A stretch of 64,000 nucleotides of DNA from Streptomyces sp. NBC_01381 (GCF_026340305.1 NZ_JAPEPI010000002.1:2108001-2172000), one strand, 5' to 3'. Counted from the stretch's first letter, positions 41,828 to 52,856 are shown. The notes: generated from the letters alone by a model not told the origin. Made by a program: numbers and translations.

Positions 41828-42139
41828 GCCCCTCCCCTCCCCGCTCCGCCGGGCATCTTCACCCTCACCTTCGCATGTAATTTTTCATGCCCTTGCGTAC
41901 TCGACGGTATATATATTTACTTGCCCAGCGCCCCGGATCCACCAGACGCCAGGGAGAGCGACCCCAAGCCCTCCCGGAAACAGACACGCGGTGTGACGAC
42001 TCCTCCTCACGTCCCGCCCGTGCCCGGTCCCGGCTTTCGGATCCACCGGAGCGCTCACGGCGGCCTCGGTCAACCCCTGGGCCGAGGCCGCCACAACAAC
42101 GTCTCGATCAGAGTTCGACACCACTCGGAAGCGACGAGA
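41828..42139. promoter_or_regulatory. AT-rich promoter region with inverted repeat
   Basis: A gene-free stretch of 312 bases. It contains GCATG-TAATTTTT-CATGC (41873-41890) and an unusually AT-rich TATATATATTTA (41908-41919), both rare in this genome type. Together they suggest a regulated promoter for the hypothetical gene at 42140. The inverted repeat could serve the RpiR-type regulator encoded just upstream. The rest (41940-42130) shows no gene I can support. Confidence 0.5.
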
Positions 42140-42523
42140 ATGCGCCAGACTGCCTCCATCACGCTCAGCCCCGACTGGCCCTGCCAGGTCAAGGCGCCCG
42201 GCACCCCGGACTGGGAACGCACGGCGATGCGCTGGCTGCGGGACCTGCTCCCGGCCCGGTACGGCACCTATCCGACGCTGAACCGCCATCCCGCACTGCT
42301 CGCCCGGCACGCACAGCTCCAACTGCAGCACGAGGTACGGACGGCGCGGATCGCCCTGGAGACCAGCCGGGCGGAACTGCCCGCGATGGGCGTGTCCGCG
42401 TCCCTGATCGAGAACTCCATCAGGATGTACGCCGTCGAACTCCAGCAACTGGGCCGCCTGTCCCGAGGAGTCCGCCTCATCGGCGACGCCCTCCTGGCCG
42501 ACGGCGCCAACCGCCGTCCGTGA
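42140..42523 (+). CDS. Small hypothetical protein
   Basis: A 127-residue soluble protein with no recognised domain. It opens MRQTASITLSPDWPCQVKAP, has WERTAMRWLRDLLPARYGTYPTL and a long amphipathic helical part (residues about 50-120: RHAQLQLQHEVRTARIALE; SIRMYAVELQQLGRLSRGV), probably a helical bundle or coiled coil. The ATG at 42140 is chosen over the longer frame from 41921, whose first 70 residues look non-coding; GGAAGCGACGAG precedes it. A hairpin follows at 42555-42590. Confidence 0.65.
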   Translation: MRQTASITLSPDWPCQVKAPGTPDWERTAMRWLRDLLPARYGTYPTLNRHPALLARHAQLQLQHEVRTARIALETSRAELPAMGVSASLIENSIRMYAVELQQLGRLSRGVRLIGDALLADGANRRP

Positions 42524-42554
42524 CACACGGCGTCTGTGACACGTGACGGTCACT

Positions 42555-42590
42555 GAGGCCCCTGCCGGGCAGGTGCGGGCAGGGGGCCTC
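42555..42590 (+). terminator. Hairpin terminator
   Basis: GAGGCCCCTGCC (42555-42566) pairs with GGCAGGGGGCCTC (42578-42590), with one bulged G, about 30 bases after the stop of the small hypothetical gene. Confidence 0.65.
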
Positions 42591-42657
42591 GGTGTTCGGC
42601 GCCCGGCGGCAGGTAAGCCCGGGCGGTGATCCACCGGACGCGACTGGGAACAGGGCG

Positions 42658-43095
42658 TCAGGCCACGGAGAACTTGGCGACGTACGCATCGAAGGGCTCG
42701 ATGCCGACTTCCGCACGGAGTTCGTCCATGCGCTCGGGCTCTTCGCAGGGCCACGGAACCGGCGCCCCGTCCTTCACACCGGCGATCTGAGTGCCATAGA
42801 CCTGCTTGCGGCCCTCATTGACCAGCGCTCGGTCGCACAGGAAAGCCGGCTCGCGGGGGCCGGCCGAGCCTGCCGCCACCGCCTGCTGCATCAACTGGAG
42901 GGCACGACGCCGCACATCGAGCTGCCGGTCGGCATGCTGAGCGATCAGCCTTGCCGCGCGTGCGGCCTCCTCACCGACGAGTTCCGCCGTCGGCCGGCCG
43001 TACTCATCCATGATCTCGCCGAGCCGGTCACCGTGCCGGGCCGTCAGCCGTCGCCAGGCCGGCTGGCGTAAAGATCATTCCGGAGAACGTCCTCG
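42658..43095 (-). pseudogene. DUF6624-like protein, frameshifted and lacking its N-terminus
   Basis: The intact reading (ATG 43011 to 42658) gives 117 residues matching the C-terminal two thirds of DUF6624-type proteins: PTAELVGEEAARAARLIAQH, FLCDRALVNEGRKQVYGTQ and ERMDELRAEVGIEPFDAYVA. Coding-like sequence continues upstream in the same frame (WRRLTARHGDRLGEI), then meets a TGA near 43075. The sequence before it (LRNDLYASRP) is in another frame, so the N-terminus has been lost by a frameshift. The 117-residue remnant might still be expressed from 43011. Confidence 0.6.
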
Positions 43096-43564
43096 GATGC
43101 GAACAGCTCCCAGGGCCGGAGCTTCACCTCCTCGCCCGCGGTTGTCCGGGCCCTGGGGCAGCGGGCTTTGACCTGCGCCCTCGCACGCCACCTTGGCCTG
43201 CCGGGCGTCGGCGCTTCGGGCCGCAGAGGCGGATCAGCTTCCCCTCGATCAGCTCGTCCATGACCCGAAGGCGGCGTTCGGGACTGCCTCCTGGCCGGGT
43301 TTGCCCCCCTCGACAACGATCGGCAACGCCGGGTCGCGTTCACCGCCGCCGGCGGCGCGCCGGCGGCTGCACGCAGGCTTCTCGGCGAGACGGCGGCGCA
43401 AACCGGCACATCGGCGCACCGGACCGGCCAGGCCTCCATCGCCGGGCACATAGGGACGTGCGCGGCTGGGGAGTTATGCCTCAGCTCCGACAATTCCCAG
43501 GGCGGAACGGGACGTTCGCCCGTGGAGCCGAGCAGCGAGTCCATCCATCATGAGGAGATGGTCC
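43096..43564. other. Degenerate region, no intact gene
   Basis: Short Arg/Pro/Gly-rich frames exist on both strands but none is family-like. The minus strand has scattered coding-like pieces in different frames (RVMDELIEGKLIRLCGPK near 43210-43265; DPALPIVVEGGKPGQEAV near 43275-43345), suggesting decayed genes. The last 30 bases hold the ribosome site (GAGGAG) of the epimerase fusion. Confidence 0.5.
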
Positions 43565-45164
<1,600 letters not shown>

Positions 45165-45175
<11 letters not shown>

Positions 45176-46238
45176 CCCGGGCGGGGCGGCGGCGGTGAAT
45201 GCTGCGCCGGCCGCAGTCCTGCACGTCGTGGAGGCATGGCAGGGGGGCGTGCAGACGATCGTCCGCGACTACGCACGGGCCGTCCCCGAGATGCGGCACC
45301 TGCTGCTGATGGGTGACCGCGACGGGTACCAGGTCACCGACGCGGAGGAGGACCTCTTCGACGGCGCCTGGCGGATGCCGCCCGGCCACTTCGCACGCGT
45401 CCGTGAGACGGGGAGGCTGTACCGGTACCAGCGCCCGGACGTGGTCCACGCCCACTCCTCCCTGGCCGGAGGGTATGTGCGCCTCGCGCTCTCCGTGCCG
45501 AGACACCGCATCGTCTATACCCCGCACTGCTACGCCATGGAGCGCACCGACCTCGCCCCGTACGGGCAAGCGGCAGTGTGGACGGCCGAGCGCCTCCTGG
45601 CCTGGCGAACCGGCATCGTGGCCGGCTCCAGTCCCCGCGAAGTCGAACTCGCCCACGCGCTTCGCAAGCGGCAACCAACCGTCTACGTACCCAACGTGGT
45701 GCGCCCTCAGAAGAGCGGCCCGGACAGCAGCAACGACGGCCTGCCGCCACGGAGCATCGCCGTGGTCGGCCGGCTGTGCACGCAGAAGGACCCCGGCTTC
45801 TTCGCCGACGCGGCAGCCGAGGGACGACGGCTCATGCCGTCGAGCAACTGGTTCTGGCTCGGCGACGGGGAACCCCACCACCGGAAGCGACTGGAGCAGG
45901 CCGGTGTCACCGTCACCGGTTGGCTGGACCACCACGACATACAGCACATGCTCGCCCAGGCGTCCGTGTACGCGCACTGCGCACAGTGGGAAGGAGCCCC
46001 GATGACCCTCCTTGAGGCCGTGGGGCTGGGACGGCCGGTGGTGGCACGGCGCATCCCGGCGCTGGAGTCCCTGGGCGTACCCGACCTGGTGGACACGCCG
46101 CAGGAACTGGCGGCAACGGCCGTCGCCCTGCTGACGCACGGTCCCGCCGCACACACCGACGAGACACAGGCCAGGCTGTACGCCGAACACAGCCCGGAAC
46201 GTCAGCGGACGACGCTGCGGCAGGCGTACGGACGATGA
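45165..46238 (+). CDS. GT4-family glycosyltransferase
   Basis: A 357-residue glycosyltransferase of the GT-B fold. The N-terminal domain has VLHVVEAWQGGVQTIVRDYA and RPDVVHAHSSLAGGYVRLAL. The C-terminal nucleotide-sugar domain has SIAVVGRLCTQKDPGFFADA and VYAHCAQWEGAPMTLLEAVG, the E-x7-E motif of GT4. It would add the second sugar to the lipid-linked intermediate made by the fusion protein upstream, with which it overlaps by 11 bases. No flippase or polymerase gene is present nearby; IS remnants begin directly after its stop, so the cluster may be truncated. Confidence 0.9.
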
Positions 46239-46254
46239 CCGGGGTGAAGTGTCC

Positions 46255-46350
46255 TGCCGTCTGGACTGGAAGTACTGCCTGGGCCTGGAGTTGGACGACC
46301 CGGGCTTCGATCACTCGTTCGGAGCGAGTTCCGCGACCGGATGGTCTTGC
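46255..46350 (+). pseudogene. IS1182-family transposase fragment
   Basis: The translation RLDWKYCLGLELDDPGFDHS matches the very conserved N-terminal region of IS1182/IS5-type transposases. The expected continuation SEFRDRMV is found in another frame from 46323, so the fragment is frameshifted as well as truncated. It starts 16 bases after the glycosyltransferase stop. Confidence 0.75.
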
Positions 46351-46386
46351 AGTAAGAGGGAAGGTTGGTGTCCTGCCCCACACCCC

Positions 46387-46440
46387 CGTCGTCGTCGCCC
46401 TGCGGGGGAGGCCGTGCTGGGAGTGGATACGCAATCGGGC
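46387..46440 (+). pseudogene. IS110-family transposase N-terminal scrap
   Basis: The translation RRRRPAGEAVLGVDT matches the N-terminus of the larger IS110 remnant at 50328 (RRRRPGGEAVLGVDTHRD), also at the DNA level (GTGCTGGGAGTGGATACGCA in both). It is lost after the first catalytic Asp. Confidence 0.75.
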
Positions 46441-46597
46441 CAGGAAATGGGAAGCCCCGAGGCGGCCCGTGAGGTCATCCACCTGGTCATACAGTTACAG
46501 CCAGGACCCCGCTCATAGGGGCTGTTGCGACACGAGGAATCCCGCCGGTGTGCTCGGGCGGGGGTTCGTGTGTGGCGGGTTGTGAGGGTGTGCAGTG

Positions 46598-46792
46598 TCA
46601 GGTATGGGCCCTGCCGTACTCCGGCTCGCGGCTTTCGAGGACCCGGGGCAAAGATGCGGTGACGACTCGCTGGCTGCGGCCGATGCGGAGCACAGGGCAC
46701 GGGAACTTCCCCTGGCGAACCAGGTCGTAGCCATGTGCTCGTGAGAATCCAAACGCCTTGGACGCCTCCTCGACGTTCCCGGTCCCGCCCAC
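46598..46792 (-). CDS. Small excisionase-like helix-turn-helix protein
   Basis: A 64-residue protein with one winged helix-turn-helix: VEEASKAFGFSRAHGYDLVR, then GKFPCPVLRIGRSQRVVTAS. This is the pattern of excisionase/AlpA-type proteins of actinomycete integrative elements. It starts with GTG at 46792 and has no clear ribosome site. No integrase or replication gene accompanies it, so it is probably a leftover of an excised or decayed integrative element, in keeping with the IS fragments around it. Confidence 0.65.
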   Translation of the reverse strand: MGGTGNVEEASKAFGFSRAHGYDLVRQGKFPCPVLRIGRSQRVVTASLPRVLESREPEYGRAHT

Positions 46793-46847
46793 GTGGCCCG
46801 GATGCGCCTGGGGCTGTATCGGGCATAGTGCATCGCGCTGTGGCTGC

Positions 46848-49823
46848 TCAGCCCGACGCGTTGGTCTCCGGCTCGATCAGGCCCTCGCGGTATGCGATGC
46901 CGACGGCCTCGGTACGGCTCGCGGCACCCAGCTTGGCGAGGATGTTGGAGACGTGGACGCTTGCTGTCTTGCCGCTGATGTACAACTCTTCGCCGATCTG
47001 GCGGTTGGTGCGCCCCCGGCCGAGTAGCCGCAGCACCTCGCTCTCCCGGGCGGTCAGGTCGGCGATCCGCTCCCCGGCGGCCGGTGCGTCGGCGATACGG
47101 CCGCGTCGTACCAAGGCGTCGAGCGCCTCCCGCAGCGGTACGGCGCCGAGACGCATGGCCGTGTCCCGGGCCGCATGCGCCTGCTCGGCCGCCTCTTCGC
47201 GGCGGCCGGCGGTGAGCAGGGCCTCCGCGAGCCGCCGTCGGCACCGGGCGAGTTCGTATGGTTCGCCGTAGCCGAACGCGGTCACGGCCCGCTCCCAGGC
47301 GGTGACATCCGGGCCGGTGGCGGCGCGCACTTCCTCGGCTTGGGCGCGGGCCAGCCAGGCCAGGCCCTCGGGCCCCAGCTCAGTGCCGTCTTCGTGGGCC
47401 GCCGTGGTCCGGGCCAGCTCTACGAGCTCGGCCGCGGTGTCCGTCCAGCGACTGGTGCTCGGTGCGTCACCGGCCAGGCGGGACTCCTCCGCCGCGTCCG
47501 CGACGGCCGACAGGCTGAGCGCGGCCAGCCGGACCAGGACGTCGGGCCTGCAGGTAGGCACGCCCTCCGTGAGTGCGTCGACCGCGGCACTCAACTGCCG
47601 TACACAGTCCTCGGCGTCACCACGCAGCGCTGCGGCGTCGATGAGCACGATGCTCGCGACGAGCGAGGCCATCCAGTCCGGGGGGCCGTCGAGCAGTGCG
47701 CGGGAGCCACCGACCGCCACGTCGAACTCGCCGCGCGCCAGGGCGACATACAGCGCGGGTGCAGTCGTCAACCCGGAGTTGGCCGTGAGCAGGGTGACGT
47801 CGGCGGCGGCCGTTCGTGTGCACTCGTCCCAGCGTCCCAGCGTGTAGAGCAGCAGGGATTGCAGATAGCGCAACTCCACGGCGTACGGCGAGGAGAGGAG
47901 GCCGGCACGGCGGGCGCGGTCGAGTCCGTCGCTGATCCAGGTCAGGCACGGGTCCATTTCGCCGCACTCGTAGCAACCGATCGCCAGGTTGTACAGCGCC
48001 CGCATCTCCACCTGGAGGTTCCCGGCGGCGCGGGCCAGCTCACGGGCTCCGAGGAGCCGCTCCCGACCCTGCGGAGTACGCCGGTTGTGCGCCTCGAGAC
48101 CGACCAGTGAAATCAGCAGATCAGCCTGGGCGTCAGCCAGTCGGAGCCGCTCGGCGATGTCCAGGGCCTGCCGGGCGACGCGTTCGGCGTCCTCGTCACG
48201 GCCCACGTGACGGGCCGCCATGACGTGGGTCGCGGCCGCCCACACCCAGGTGCGCGAGGGCGGCTCGGCCGGGATCAGCCCGAGCGCCTCGCTGCTGTAC
48301 GCGAACGCGGCATCCAGATTGTCGATCCGCATCAGGTTGTCCGCGAGGGTGTAGCGCACGCGGGCGGCAAGTTCGGAGTCGGCCTCCGAGCCGGCCCGCG
48401 CGAGCGCGGAGCGGGTGAGCTGGACCGCGCGATGGGGATCCCCGGCGTGTGCGGCGGCGGCCGAGGCACGCAGGGTGAGAGTGACCGGGTCGCTGTGCTC
48501 GGGGTGCGCGGACGAGTCCACCACGGCCCACAGTTCGAGCGCGGCCTCCAGGTGGCGCAGTTCTTCGGCGGGTGCGCGGAGGCGCTGGGCGTGGTCGGCG
48601 GCTTCGAGGGAGGCCGCCAGCGCGTCAGCCAGGTCGTGGCTCGCGCGTGAGTGATGGGCCCGCTCCGCCGCGCTGTTCGCCGGACGGCCCTCGCAGGCGA
48701 GGAGCGCGGCGAACACCCCGTGCAGCCTGACCCGTTCGCCGGGCAACAGATCCGCGTACACGGCCTCGCGGGTGAGGGCGTGCCGGAAGGAGTACGTCGC
48801 GGCGTCGTCGGTCACAAGGAGTTGGTGACCGACTGCCTCGCGCAGCGCCGATTCCAGCTCCTCCTGCGGCAGTTGCACGGCGCCGCGCAGCAGGTCGTGC
48901 CCGACCCGGCGCCCCGCCACAGCCGCCGTGCGCAGGACCAGCTGGGCAGTCTCGGTCAGCTGCTCGATCCGGATGAGCAGGACGTCGGCCAGGCCGCTGG
49001 GCATGGCGGCTGAGTCCGCGCCCTCGTCGTCCTCGGGCAGCGCGGCGAGCAACTCCTCGGCGTAGAAGGCGTTTCCCTCGGCGCGGTCGACGATGCGGCG
49101 AACCGCACTGTCGGAGACGGGGCCCATGCGTTGCGCGTACACGAGCCGGGCCACGTCCGCGTCAGCCAGCGGGTGCAGTTCGAGCCGGTCGACGGCGGGC
49201 AGCCTGACCAGCTCGGCGAGCAGCGGCCGCAGCGGGTGACGGCGGTGCAGGTCGTCCGCGCGGTACGAGGCGAAGACTGCGAGCCTGTGGGGCGGGCCGC
49301 CGGGCGTGGGCCGCTGTAGGACACCCCGGCTGAGCAGGAAGCGGAGCAGGTCACGAGACGATTGGTCCGCCCAGTGGAGGTCCTCGATGACCAGGAGAAG
49401 CGGGGTCAGGGCCGTCAGGTCGGCGAGGAGGCCGGCGATACCCTCAAAGAGCTGGAGGCGGCTGCCGGCGTCGGGCACGGGGCCTGCCCCCGCTGCCGTG
49501 CCGATCACGCGCTCCACCGCGGGGTACGCGGCGAAGGCCGGGGCGAGCCGTTCGTCGGCGGCGGCCGCGCCGAGGATCTCCGTGAACGGGAGGTATGGCA
49601 GGCCGACGTCCCCAAGGTCCACGCAGTGGCCGGTCAGGACGGTCATGCCGGTGGTGGTGGCGTGCGCCGCGGCCACGGTCAGCGTGCGGGTCTTGCCGAC
49701 GCCGGCGTCCCCGGCCACGAGGACGGCGCGCGGGTCGCCGGCCGCGGCCCGCTCCAGCACACCGGTGAGCCGGGTGAGTTCGTTTGCCCGGCCGACGAAC
49801 GGTGTATCGATTGTCTGGGCCAC
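46848..49823 (-). CDS. LAL-type LuxR-family regulator with ATPase and TPR-like domains
   Basis: A 991-residue regulator of the large ATP-binding LuxR (LAL) group. The N-terminal ATPase has Walker A GDAGVGKT (residues 38-45) and Walker B LLLVIEDLHWAD followed by sensor motifs. The central 500 residues are Ala/Leu-rich helical repeats (TPR-like). The C-terminal LuxR helix-turn-helix is at about 920-980 (LTARESEVLRLLGRGRTNRQ, KTASVHVSNILAKL). The GTG at 49823 (GGATGG upstream) is preferred to TTG at 49835. LAL proteins often activate secondary-metabolite clusters, but no cluster is adjacent, only IS remnants. Confidence 0.92.
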   Translation of the reverse strand: MAQTIDTPFVGRANELTRLTGVLERAAAGDPRAVLVAGDAGVGKTRTLTVAAAHATTTGMTVLTGHCVDLGDVGLPYLPFTEILGAAAADERLAPAFAAYPAVERVIGTAAGAGPVPDAGSRLQLFEGIAGLLADLTALTPLLLVIEDLHWADQSSRDLLRFLLSRGVLQRPTPGGPPHRLAVFASYRADDLHRRHPLRPLLAELVRLPAVDRLELHPLADADVARLVYAQRMGPVSDSAVRRIVDRAEGNAFYAEELLAALPEDDEGADSAAMPSGLADVLLIRIEQLTETAQLVLRTAAVAGRRVGHDLLRGAVQLPQEELESALREAVGHQLLVTDDAATYSFRHALTREAVYADLLPGERVRLHGVFAALLACEGRPANSAAERAHHSRASHDLADALAASLEAADHAQRLRAPAEELRHLEAALELWAVVDSSAHPEHSDPVTLTLRASAAAAHAGDPHRAVQLTRSALARAGSEADSELAARVRYTLADNLMRIDNLDAAFAYSSEALGLIPAEPPSRTWVWAAATHVMAARHVGRDEDAERVARQALDIAERLRLADAQADLLISLVGLEAHNRRTPQGRERLLGARELARAAGNLQVEMRALYNLAIGCYECGEMDPCLTWISDGLDRARRAGLLSSPYAVELRYLQSLLLYTLGRWDECTRTAAADVTLLTANSGLTTAPALYVALARGEFDVAVGGSRALLDGPPDWMASLVASIVLIDAAALRGDAEDCVRQLSAAVDALTEGVPTCRPDVLVRLAALSLSAVADAAEESRLAGDAPSTSRWTDTAAELVELARTTAAHEDGTELGPEGLAWLARAQAEEVRAATGPDVTAWERAVTAFGYGEPYELARCRRRLAEALLTAGRREEAAEQAHAARDTAMRLGAVPLREALDALVRRGRIADAPAAGERIADLTARESEVLRLLGRGRTNRQIGEELYISGKTASVHVSNILAKLGAASRTEAVGIAYREGLIEPETNASG

Positions 49824-50084
49824 AGGTCCATCCAAGCACGCCCGGCCGGTACCGCTCGTGTGGGTTCCCGCTCCCCGGAGTGCGAGGACGCGGTTCGGGT
49901 ACCGCGGGGGTGGCTATGTAGCTGAGAAGTGGGATCAGGCACACATTCCGTGAGGATGATCAAGGTTCGGGGTCGTCCCACTTCCATCCGGCTTGTGGGA
50001 ATGCCGGAGTCAGATCCAGGTGTCCCAGGAGCTGGGACTGAGCATGCTCTGTGTTTGTTTCTGGGTGGCGGTGCTGTGGCGGGC
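49824..50084. other. Gene-free stretch before the IS110 remnant
   Basis: No supported gene. It contains the promoter of the large LuxR-type regulator at its left end. Small frames of 60-90 codons on both strands have no family-like features. Confidence 0.5.
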
Positions 50085-50269
50085 GGGAGGATGGGTGGGT
50101 GCTGTCCCGGGTCTGGGGTCTGACTCATGACATCTCTGACCGGAGTGTCTGAATTTCGCAGTGTCGGCTGTTGGCCGGGGATGGTGCGTTGTCGGTGCCG
50201 GGCTGGCGGGGTGTGTCTCGATAGGGGCCTGCCGAGTGTTGTGGCGTTCTCACGATTCTGACCGTCTGA
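50085..50269 (+). repeat. IS110 non-coding left end, copy 1 (candidate bridge-RNA region)
   Basis: These 185 bases are repeated without gaps at 62688-62872 (about 10-12 mismatches by eye). They precede an IS110-family transposase start at 50328, so they are the non-coding left end of the element. In characterised IS110-group elements this region encodes the bridge RNA that specifies donor and target. Exact element ends are not determined here. Confidence 0.65.
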
Positions 50270-50327
50270 CGCGGCCCGGTTCCGGCAACGCGACGAGACG
50301 CGTCGTCGGACCGGAAGGGGAACGGGC

Positions 50328-50857
50328 ATGTCTACTTCGACGGTGCCCAGTACGTCGCTCTCGCCGCAGGCCCGCCGTCGCCGTCCTGGGGGAGAGGCGG
50401 TGCTGGGAGTGGATACGCATCGGGATGCGCACGTGGCTGCGGTGCTCTCCGTGAACGGGGTGGTGCTGGCCACCGACGAGTTCCCGGCCACGGCAGCCGG
50501 TTACCGGGATCTGCTGAAGTGGGCCAGGAAGTCGGGTGTAGTGAGGCGGGCCGGTGTGGACGGGACCGGCTCCTACGGGGCGTCTCTGTCGCGCTATCTG
50601 CTGGCGCAGGGTGTGGACGTGTTGGACGTGAATCGGATGGACCGGGCGGATCGCCGTCGGCGCGGTAAGTCGGATCCGCTGGATGCCCAGAACGCGGCGC
50701 GAGCCGTGCTGAGTGGCCGGGCTCGTGCCCGGGCCAAGGCGGGCGACGGGCCGGTGCAGGTCGCCAGGATGTACGAGCTGACGAAGGTGTCGGCCGTCAA
50801 AGCCCGCACGCAGGCCATCAATCAGCTCAAGGCCGTCCTCATCACTGTCCGCCCAGC
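50328..50857 (+). pseudogene. IS110-family transposase, 3'-truncated
   Basis: About 175 residues of a DEDD transposase: GVDTHRDAHVAAVLSVNG (first Asp), VDGTGSYGASLSRYLLAQG (Asp where many relatives have Glu), RMDRADRRRRGKSDPLDAQN (further Asp pair) and TQAINQLKAVLITV. Identity to the family stops at about 50855, where sequence from an antisense IS5-type transposase begins. The C-terminal Tnp_20 domain with the catalytic Ser is absent, so it cannot be active alone. GGAAGGGG precedes the ATG. Confidence 0.85.
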
Positions 50858-51089
50858 ATTTGAGTCCTGCATCGGCGAGGGCTTCGATGATGCCGTGCTG
50901 TCGTGCGGCGGTCAGGTCGTGAGTCGAGCCGGGCAGAGCCGGCGAGGCCCAGAGCAGTCGTCCGAACGGATCGGTGAGGACCTGGACGTTCATGCCGTGG
51001 CGTTTGTGTTTCCCGGAGTAGTACGGGGTGCCGGCGGCGATGCGGTCGATCGGCAGCAGGGTGCCGTCGAGGATGACGAATGCCCCGGA
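50847..51089 (-). pseudogene. IS5-type DDE transposase fragment
   Basis: An internal 81-residue piece of a DDE_4-type transposase: GAFVILDGTLLPIDRI (first Asp), YYSGKHKRHGMNVQVLTDPF, GRLLWASPALPGSTHDLTAA and ALADAGLKCWAD (second Asp). Both ends are missing. Its left end abuts the truncation point of the IS110 gene, indicating that recombination or insertion of this element destroyed the IS110 copy. Confidence 0.85.
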
Positions 51090-51434
51090 CCTGTTCACAC
51101 GGCGCCGGAGGAACAGCCGTCGCCGGAACCTCGATACGCCCCGGACTCGGCATCCCCTCAACTGTGCGACTGGCGAGTTCGGCCCTTCACCGGCACCGTG
51201 CGTGCCGCGGTTTACCGGGAGACTCCACACGCCGTCACGGGAGGCTCATGCTCCAGGAGCCGCGTTTCAGGAGGTCAGCGAATTCCGTCGGTTGGCCGTG
51301 TCATATATGCGAGCAGCATGATCGCCTTCACGGAATGCGCGCCAGGACCTTCGAGCGGCCCCAGTTGGCGGGGGCGAACGGGCGCATTGAGGGATGGTGA
51401 CGGGGCGAAGTGAAAGCCACAAGGGCACAAGCCT
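51090..51434. other. Gene-free stretch between IS debris and hypothetical gene
   Basis: 345 bases with short open frames but no recognisable domain, ribosome site plus start, or clear hairpin. Probably decayed sequence linked to the IS remnants. Confidence 0.4.
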
Positions 51435-52529
51435 TCAACGCGTTCGGTCAACCACCCGTACCCACACGGGATCCTCGCTGCCGTCGACGTCGCGCAGTTC
51501 CCAGTCGGTCGGCGAGTCGCTGTGGCCGGCGGAGCCGGTGAGCCAGTACGTCGTGTCCGGGTCCCATCCCGCAAGCACGGTGGCATGGGGCTGGCCGGTG
51601 TCCCCCGCACCTGCAGTGCCGCTCACATCCAACGCCCGCCCCGCCGTGGCCAGATACCCCGTCACCGTGAGGTGCACCGCGTCGAAGTCGGCGGCGACCG
51701 CCTCCCAGTCGGGGATGTACCACTCGGCCGCGCGGCCCGTGGCCCGCTCCCAGTCATGCCGCCGGGCTCGGCTGACCCGCAGGGGATACCGCCCGACCAG
51801 GTCCGTCCACGCCTGCGGCCCGGTGATCTCGTAGCTCCGGATGCTCTTCGACATACGCATCGGCCAGACCCGCGCACGTGCCCAACCCGCCCCGTCCTCG
51901 ACGGCCATGAGCTGCGCAGCACCCAGCCACGGCAGCGCGCGTGAGGTCACGGGGAGTCCGGAGGACGGTGGCGTCGACCACCAGATCCCGCTGTAGATGA
52001 CCGAGGAGTCCTCGGGAAAGGAGTGTGCATCGTGCTCGTCCTTCACCGCCTCTGCCTTCCACGCCCGCAGGGCCTCGGCCGGAGCGCGGGTGGGCGGCGG
52101 GCGGTGCTTGTCCTGGCGCCCCTCCATCCACTGCACGTACACCTGGGCGTCTGGTGCCACGTCGGCCGACCACCAGCCGGTCTCCGGCGCGTCTTCGATC
52201 GCTTGCGCGAGCGGGCGCAGCGCCTCGACGAACTCCTGATGGGTGAGCAGGGAGTCCTCCTCGTCGGGCTCCTGCCAGTACATCGCGGCGGCCGCGCTGT
52301 CGCCCAGCGCGCCCATCAGCCCTTGCTCACCCGTGGCTGCGACAGCGTGGGCGGGATCCAGCCCACCCAGCAGCCGGACCAGTTCCCGCCGCTTCCGTTC
52401 GTCGGCAGGATCGAGTGCGGTGTGGAAGAGGGCCTCCCCTATGTCGCCGCCGCTGCGCTCCGCGACCACCATGCACAGTCGGCGGCCCCGCGGACCGAGG
52501 AGTATCGAGGCACCCTGCGAATCGGACAT
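51435..52529 (-). CDS. Hypothetical cytosolic protein
   Basis: A 364-residue protein without a recognised domain, signal peptide or membrane segment. It is acidic and Trp-rich in its middle and C-terminal parts (GIWWSTPPSSGLPVTSRALP; AEWYIPDWEAVAADFDAVHL; GWDPDTTYWLTGSAG). The ATG at 52529 is chosen; the frame extends to 52655 but those residues look non-coding. Trp/Tyr density and the paired Trp motifs near the end are reminiscent of proteins next to toxin-immunity loci, but no such assignment is made. Confidence 0.7.
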   Translation of the reverse strand: MSDSQGASILLGPRGRRLCMVVAERSGGDIGEALFHTALDPADERKRRELVRLLGGLDPAHAVAATGEQGLMGALGDSAAAAMYWQEPDEEDSLLTHQEFVEALRPLAQAIEDAPETGWWSADVAPDAQVYVQWMEGRQDKHRPPPTRAPAEALRAWKAEAVKDEHDAHSFPEDSSVIYSGIWWSTPPSSGLPVTSRALPWLGAAQLMAVEDGAGWARARVWPMRMSKSIRSYEITGPQAWTDLVGRYPLRVSRARRHDWERATGRAAEWYIPDWEAVAADFDAVHLTVTGYLATAGRALDVSGTAGAGDTGQPHATVLAGWDPDTTYWLTGSAGHSDSPTDWELRDVDGSEDPVWVRVVDRTR

Positions 52530-52856
52530 CCCGCGCAGCCTATACGCCGGCCGGGCTCCAAGTGGGCCCCACCCGGCCGCCCTCATCTCTCCCTCGGCGA
52601 TCCGACAGGGGACACCGTGCCCGTCACCCCGCCTGACATCCTTCGCCTTCGTCACCGACCCGACCCGGCGGCACGCCTTCCTTTCCCGGCCCTCGAGTTT
52701 GTGGGGCCTTCACGGCGGCTGACCGCTCGACGGCGCAACAGCCTCCTGATCACCGTCCTTGGCGAACGGTGCCAGATAGGGCGCTCCCTGCGTTGTTCTG
52801 CGGGAGATGGTCAGCCCTTCGTATGGTTGACGCGCCCAGCTCGGAAGGAGCAAGCG
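52530..52856. other. Divergent intergenic region
   Basis: 327 bases between divergent genes. No supported gene. The right end carries the ribosome site (GGAAGGAG) of the decarboxylase-family gene, and TTGACG at 52827-52832 is a possible -35 element. Confidence 0.4.

Noticed and set aside
46848..49823. LAL regulator as pathway-specific activator of the isonitrile cluster
   Set aside because: It is 7 kb away, on the other strand, with unrelated genes and IS debris between; no sequence link seen.
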